DNA of 64,000 nucleotides, taken from positions 12,063,663 through 12,127,662 of the forward strand of contig OW388298.1 of the NCBI GenBank assembly GCA_936450465.1, read 5' to 3'. Position 1 is the stretch's first letter. Each line of letters opens with the position of its first letter. Origin of the DNA: Gibbula magus (Eukaryota; Mollusca; Gastropoda; Trochida; Trochidae). A program made the translations under genes and the position numbers. This document shows, in pieces, positions 38,001 through 44,000 of this stretch. Under the pieces are notes generated by a model. That model saw nothing but the letters and a program-made list of their open reading frames with translations, had not been told where the DNA came from and ran no database searches.

Positions 38001-41000
38001 AGGCGAACGAATTGCAAAATCCAGACTGTATTACATGATAATTTATACATACCACACCATCCACAACCATTAGCACAGGCCACGATGTAGGCGAACGTAT
38101 TGCAAAATTCAGAATGTATTACATGATAATTTATACGTACCACACCATCAACAACCATTAGCACAGGCCACGATGTTGGCGAACGTATTGCACAATCCAG
38201 ACTGTATTACATGATAGTTTATACATACCACACCATCCACAACCATTAGCACAGGCCACGATGTAGGCGAACGTATTGCACAATCAAGAATGTATTACAT
38301 GATTATTTATACATACCAAACCATCCACAACCATTAGCACAGACCCAATGTTGGCGAACGTATTGCAAAATCCAGACTGGATTACATGATAATTTATATG
38401 TACCACACAATCCACAACCATTGGCACTGGCCACGATGTAGGCGAACGTATTGCAATATCCAGACTGTATTACATGACAAGTTATACATACCACAATATC
38501 CACAACCATTAGCACAGGCCATAATGTAGACGAACGTATTGCAAAATCCAGACTGTATTACGTGATAATTTATACGTACCACACCATCCACAACCATTTG
38601 CACAGGCCACGATGTAGGCGAACGTATTGCAAAATCCAGACTGTATTACATGGTTCCAGCCGATGCTCGCAGGTTTCACCGCAATGCATAGCCACATGGC
38701 GTTGCGGGCTTTCTCCCTGCCATAATACTAGCAGCCGCGATATAAGTGAAATACTCTTGAAAGCGGCGTTAAACCCCAACTCACCTCACCTCACCTGTAT
38801 TACCTGATAATTTATACATACCACACCATCCACAATCATAAGCACAGGCCACGATGTAGGTGAACGTATTGCAAAATCCAGAATGTATTACGTGATAATT
38901 TATACATACCACACCATCCACAACCATTAACACAGGCCACGATGTAGGCGAACGTATTGCAAAATCCAGAATGTATTACGTGATAATTTATACATACCAC
39001 ACCATCCACAACCATTAACACAGGCCACGATGTAGGCGAACGTATTGCAAAATCCAGACTGTATTACATGATAGTTTATACGTACCACACAATCCACAAC
39101 CATTAGCACAGGCCACGATGTAGGTGAACGTATTGCAAAATCCAGACTGTATTACATGATAGTTTATACGTACCACACAATCCACAACCATTAGCACAGG
39201 CCACGATGTAGGCGAACGTATTGCAAAATCCAGACTGTATTACATGATAATTTATACATACCACACCATCCACAACCATTAACACAGGCCACGATGTAGG
39301 CGAGCGTATTGCAAAATCCAGACTGTATTACATGATAGTTTATACGTACCACACAATCCACAACCATTAGCACAGGCCACGATGTAGGTGAACGTATTGC
39401 ACAATCCAGACTGTATTACATGATAGTTTATACATACCACACCATCCACAACCATTGGCACAGGCCACGATGTAGGTGAACGTATTGCAAAATCCAGACT
39501 GTATTACATGTTAATTTATACATACCACACCATCCACAACCATTAGCACAGGCCACGATGTAGACGAACGTATTGCACAATCAAGAATGTATTACATGAT
39601 TATTTATACATACCACACCATCCACAACCATTAGCACAGGCCACGATGTAGGTGAACGTATTGCACAATCCAGACTGTATTACATGATAGTTTATACATA
39701 CCACACCATCCACAACAATTAGCCAGGCCACGATGTAGGCGAACGTATTGCAAAATCCAGACTGTATTACATGATAATTTATACGTACCACACCATCCAC
39801 AACCATTGGCACAGGCCATGATGTAGGCGAACGTATTGCAAAATCCAGACTGTATTACATGATAATTTATACATACCACACCATCCACAACCATTGGCAC
39901 AGGCCATGATGTAGGCGAACGTATTGCAAAATCCAGACTGTATTTCATGATCATTTATACATACCACACCATCCACAACCATTAGCACAGGCCACGATGT
40001 AGGCGAACGTATTGCAAAATCCAGACTGTATTACGTGATAATTTATACATACCACACCATCCACAACCATTAGCACAGACCACGATGTAGACGAACGTAT
40101 TGCAAAATCCAGACTGTATTACATGATAATTTATACATACCACACCATCCACAACCATTGGCACAAGCCACGATGTAGACGAACGTATTGCAAAATCCAG
40201 ACTGTATTACATGATAATTTATACGTACCACACCATCCACAACCATTAGCACAGGCCAGATTGTAGGCAAACGTATTGCAAAATCCAGACTGTATTACAT
40301 GATAATTTATACATACCACATCATCCACAACCATTAGCACAGGCCAGATTGTAGGCAAACGTATTGCAAAATCCAAACTGTATTACGTGATAATTTATAC
40401 ATACCACATCATCTACAACCATTAACACAGGCCGTGATGTAGACGAACGTATTGCAAAATCCAGAATGTATTACATGATAATTTATACATACCACACCAT
40501 CCACAACCATTAGCACAGGCCATGATGTAGGCGAACGTATTGCAAAATCCAGAATGTATTACATGATAATTTATACGTACCACATCATCCACAACCATTA
40601 GCACAGGCCACGATGTAGGCAAACGTATTGCAAAATCCAAACTGTATTACATGATAATTTATACGTACCACACCATCCACAACCATTAGCACAGGCCACG
40701 ATGTAGGCGAACGTATTGCAAAATCCAGACTGTATTACACGATCGCAGGAGGGCGGATCGTTTTTAGAACATCCTGACAAAACTGAAAACAAAATGGTAA
40801 AATACAAATGTTACTCAAGTCATCTCTGGCCATGTTACTTCTTAGATGTTACTTGTACGATAGACAGAGAGACCTGTTCAGTTGATTGTGAGATCAGAGA
40901 CATTTCAAACACCGCGTTCTAAGAGGTCCAGCGTTCTAATCCCGCCAGTAGCTGGGCAACATTGTCTGTTGTGGAGAACTGAATTAAGTACAATGCTATA

Positions 41001-44000
41001 CTTAATTCAACCACAGTACCATCTTGATATAAGGCACACCAAAAAATTATTTCTGGTTTCCGTCCGTCAGTTTCAAACCCATGCCTCATGTATTTTTTTC
41101 TAGGTTTTAACAAAAGAAAGGGCAGATAACTCTAATTCTTTAGCCTCAACAAACATTGGACTCTCGTTTCTGTTGAGATGGAGTGTAGGGTTGAGGTTAT
41201 TGACCATTTGGAATAGCATATTACACATATTAAAGGGGATTTGTTCTGTATGTAAATACTGATCATGACGTGCTTTTAAATGCAATTGGAACTTGTGCAA
41301 ACACTCCCATAAAGTTGTTTGATGCAAATTCCTGTCTTTGGTGATGTTTGTTTGATGTTATGACGTCATTTCATTCAGAATGGTTCTATGGGCATCATTT
41401 TGGTAAAACTTCAAGGTATTGCATTCTTTTTCGGCACCAAAGTGTTCCAAAAGCATGTTTACAGTCCTTGCAAACTGTTCAGCATGCACTCGGCCAATAT
41501 CCAAGTTTCCGAAAATTTCACGTTTTTTTGCCAAGCATTAATTAACTAAGACTGGGGTCACAATTTGGGGTCCTTATCACAGAGCAAGTCTCGGATTACA
41601 GCACGAGTAATTTGAATATTACCAGGCTCATGCAGATCATGTTACCATGACAAAATGTGACGTGTATTTTCGCGAACTGATACCCTTTGACTTTGCAATG
41701 GTAACCATCTGTACTCTACAGTACCAACAGCTCAACATGTTCTGTGACATTTCTCGCCGCTAATGGCTGTGATACTGCCGAAGCGGCGTTAAACAATAAC
41801 TCACTCACACACTCACTCTGTGACATTTACTAATGATATGACAAACCATGGGCTGATATGCAAACAGAAACTACATTCATTTAAACTCGCGTTTCTTTTG
41901 CTGTTCAGTATATAAATAATTGTGTCAATTTTCTGTTTTAACTGGTGGGAAGTTTGTATAAAATGAAATTTATCGCTCCATTCGAAAAAATAAAAATTAA
42001 GATTTTTTGTTGTTGAGACATCAATAGTATCAGGTAACAGGTTACGTGGGACAATATTGTAAAACGGGATGTTTTTAAATAATTAAACGCAGCTTTAAAG
42101 GCGCACGTTTTTTGCAAAAGTTATTTTTTCAAATTTCCCATTTATAATGATAGTTTATGTCATTTAAATTAACTTTAGAGGGTAAAACATCTTATTACAC
42201 AAACCAATTATCTGTAGTGGTAAAAACTATGTCGCGTATAAAGCAAAAAATGCATGGCGGGCATTTTATTGTGAACACAATTTATTATTTTGTATTACAA
42301 AAACGATTCCCATGGCTTTACCGAAACATGTACACTAATTTTAAACTTTATTTTCCGAAGAGAGAATGATGTTTTACTATTGGTGAAATTATTTTTCAAA
42401 TACATTTCATCAACTTTTTTGAGAGAAAAAACGTGCTACTGCCCCTTTAAGGAGTAGTTTTCTTATACCACAGCGGCTGGTGTATTTCAGTGAGTGCGAT
42501 GAAACGTGAGAGCATTAGCTGAACATAGCCCAACCATGAAACGTGAGAGCATCAGCTGAACATAACCCAACCATGAATGGTACAGAACTGAAATCCAATG
42601 AAACAGGGGCTGGATAGCGCAGTGGTTAGCGCGTTCGGCTTCGGATCAAGAGGTCCGGGGTTCGAATCCCGCCAGGGGCACGGCAACTTTGTCTGCAGTA
42701 GAGAACTGTTCTACACGCAGTCAGGTTTGGGTGCAATGCTACACTGAATTTCAGTGCAGTACCACCCATGGTTCGCTAGTTCCAGCCGATGCTTGCAGGT
42801 TTCACCGCAATGCATAGCCACATGGCGTTGCGGGCTTTCTCCCTGCCATAATACTAGCAGCCGCGATATAAGTGAAATACTCTTGAAAGCGGCGTTAAAC
42901 CCCAACTCACCTCACCTCACCTGGTATATTTCAGTGAGTGCGATGAAACGTGAGAGCATTAGCTGAACATAACCCAACCATGAAACGTGAGAGCATTAGC
43001 TGAACATAACCCAACCATGAATGGTACAGAACTGAAACCCAATGAAACATTGCACCCACATCTTACTGTTTGTAGAACAGTGTAGTTACAATGGTTTTCG
43101 ACCATTATATCGTACTTGAAAAGACCGATATCATGGTCGAAATGAGCTCATCGTATTAAAGGTACATCCGTTTTGTTCTTGTCACATATGTCAAACGTTA
43201 TAAATGGTTTTATTTTATTGAGAAGTGCCAACTGTTACCGAAAACTTCCATTTTGATGATACTCGACTTTGTAAATTGACGATATGAGGGTAAAAGTATC
43301 GATTTCTGATCGAAAACCGGACAATGCATCGCGTTTTCCGCGCGCCAATGAGTCAAACGTAATTTTGGAATCTTATTCAAACCAGACAAAATAACAAATT
43401 TGGGTTGATAATGTTCAAAAGGTCATATAACTACTGTGCATGTAAATAGGAAGTGCACTTTCAGTTTCTGCACATGCATAATGATGTTACTCGATTTTAA
43501 TTGGAAACTAGTAATTATGATATATTTGGCGATTGGGGATGATTAAGCAAGCTGGGTGAATTTGTTTGTTTTGTAAACAGCACATATGGTGTTTTGGAAC
43601 GTATTAAAGCCAAATAAAATGTTATGAAACACAATGGATGCACCTTTAAAGAAAATTGATCCAGTCAAACCCATCTGATGTTTACTCTTTTCTATATATA
43701 ACCTTACTTCACGTGAGATTATATATATATATATATATATATACTTTCTACCTTAATCTACAACAATACTTATCTCTTTACCTACCATATTTCGGTAGAC
43801 AGGAACACGTCTTCGTGAATAGGACGTCAGGTGATGTGCAGGTCTTTCCTCCACATACTGGGAGAGACAAATAGAAAATTTAACATCTGGAAATTTAAAT
43901 AAAAAAGCATGGATGAAATTAATGGCAGATGTAATCCGATACAATCACGTCGTTCTCTTCTCAAGAGGCACTACTCCCATGAAGGATCGGAAATCTTAAG

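Noticed and set aside
33811..40741. Regular 88-bp array considered as a CRISPR-like or coding repeat
   Set aside because: There are no unique spacers, since whole monomers are repeated; and 60-72-residue ORFs recur every 88 bp only because the sequence does. Each ends in a stop.
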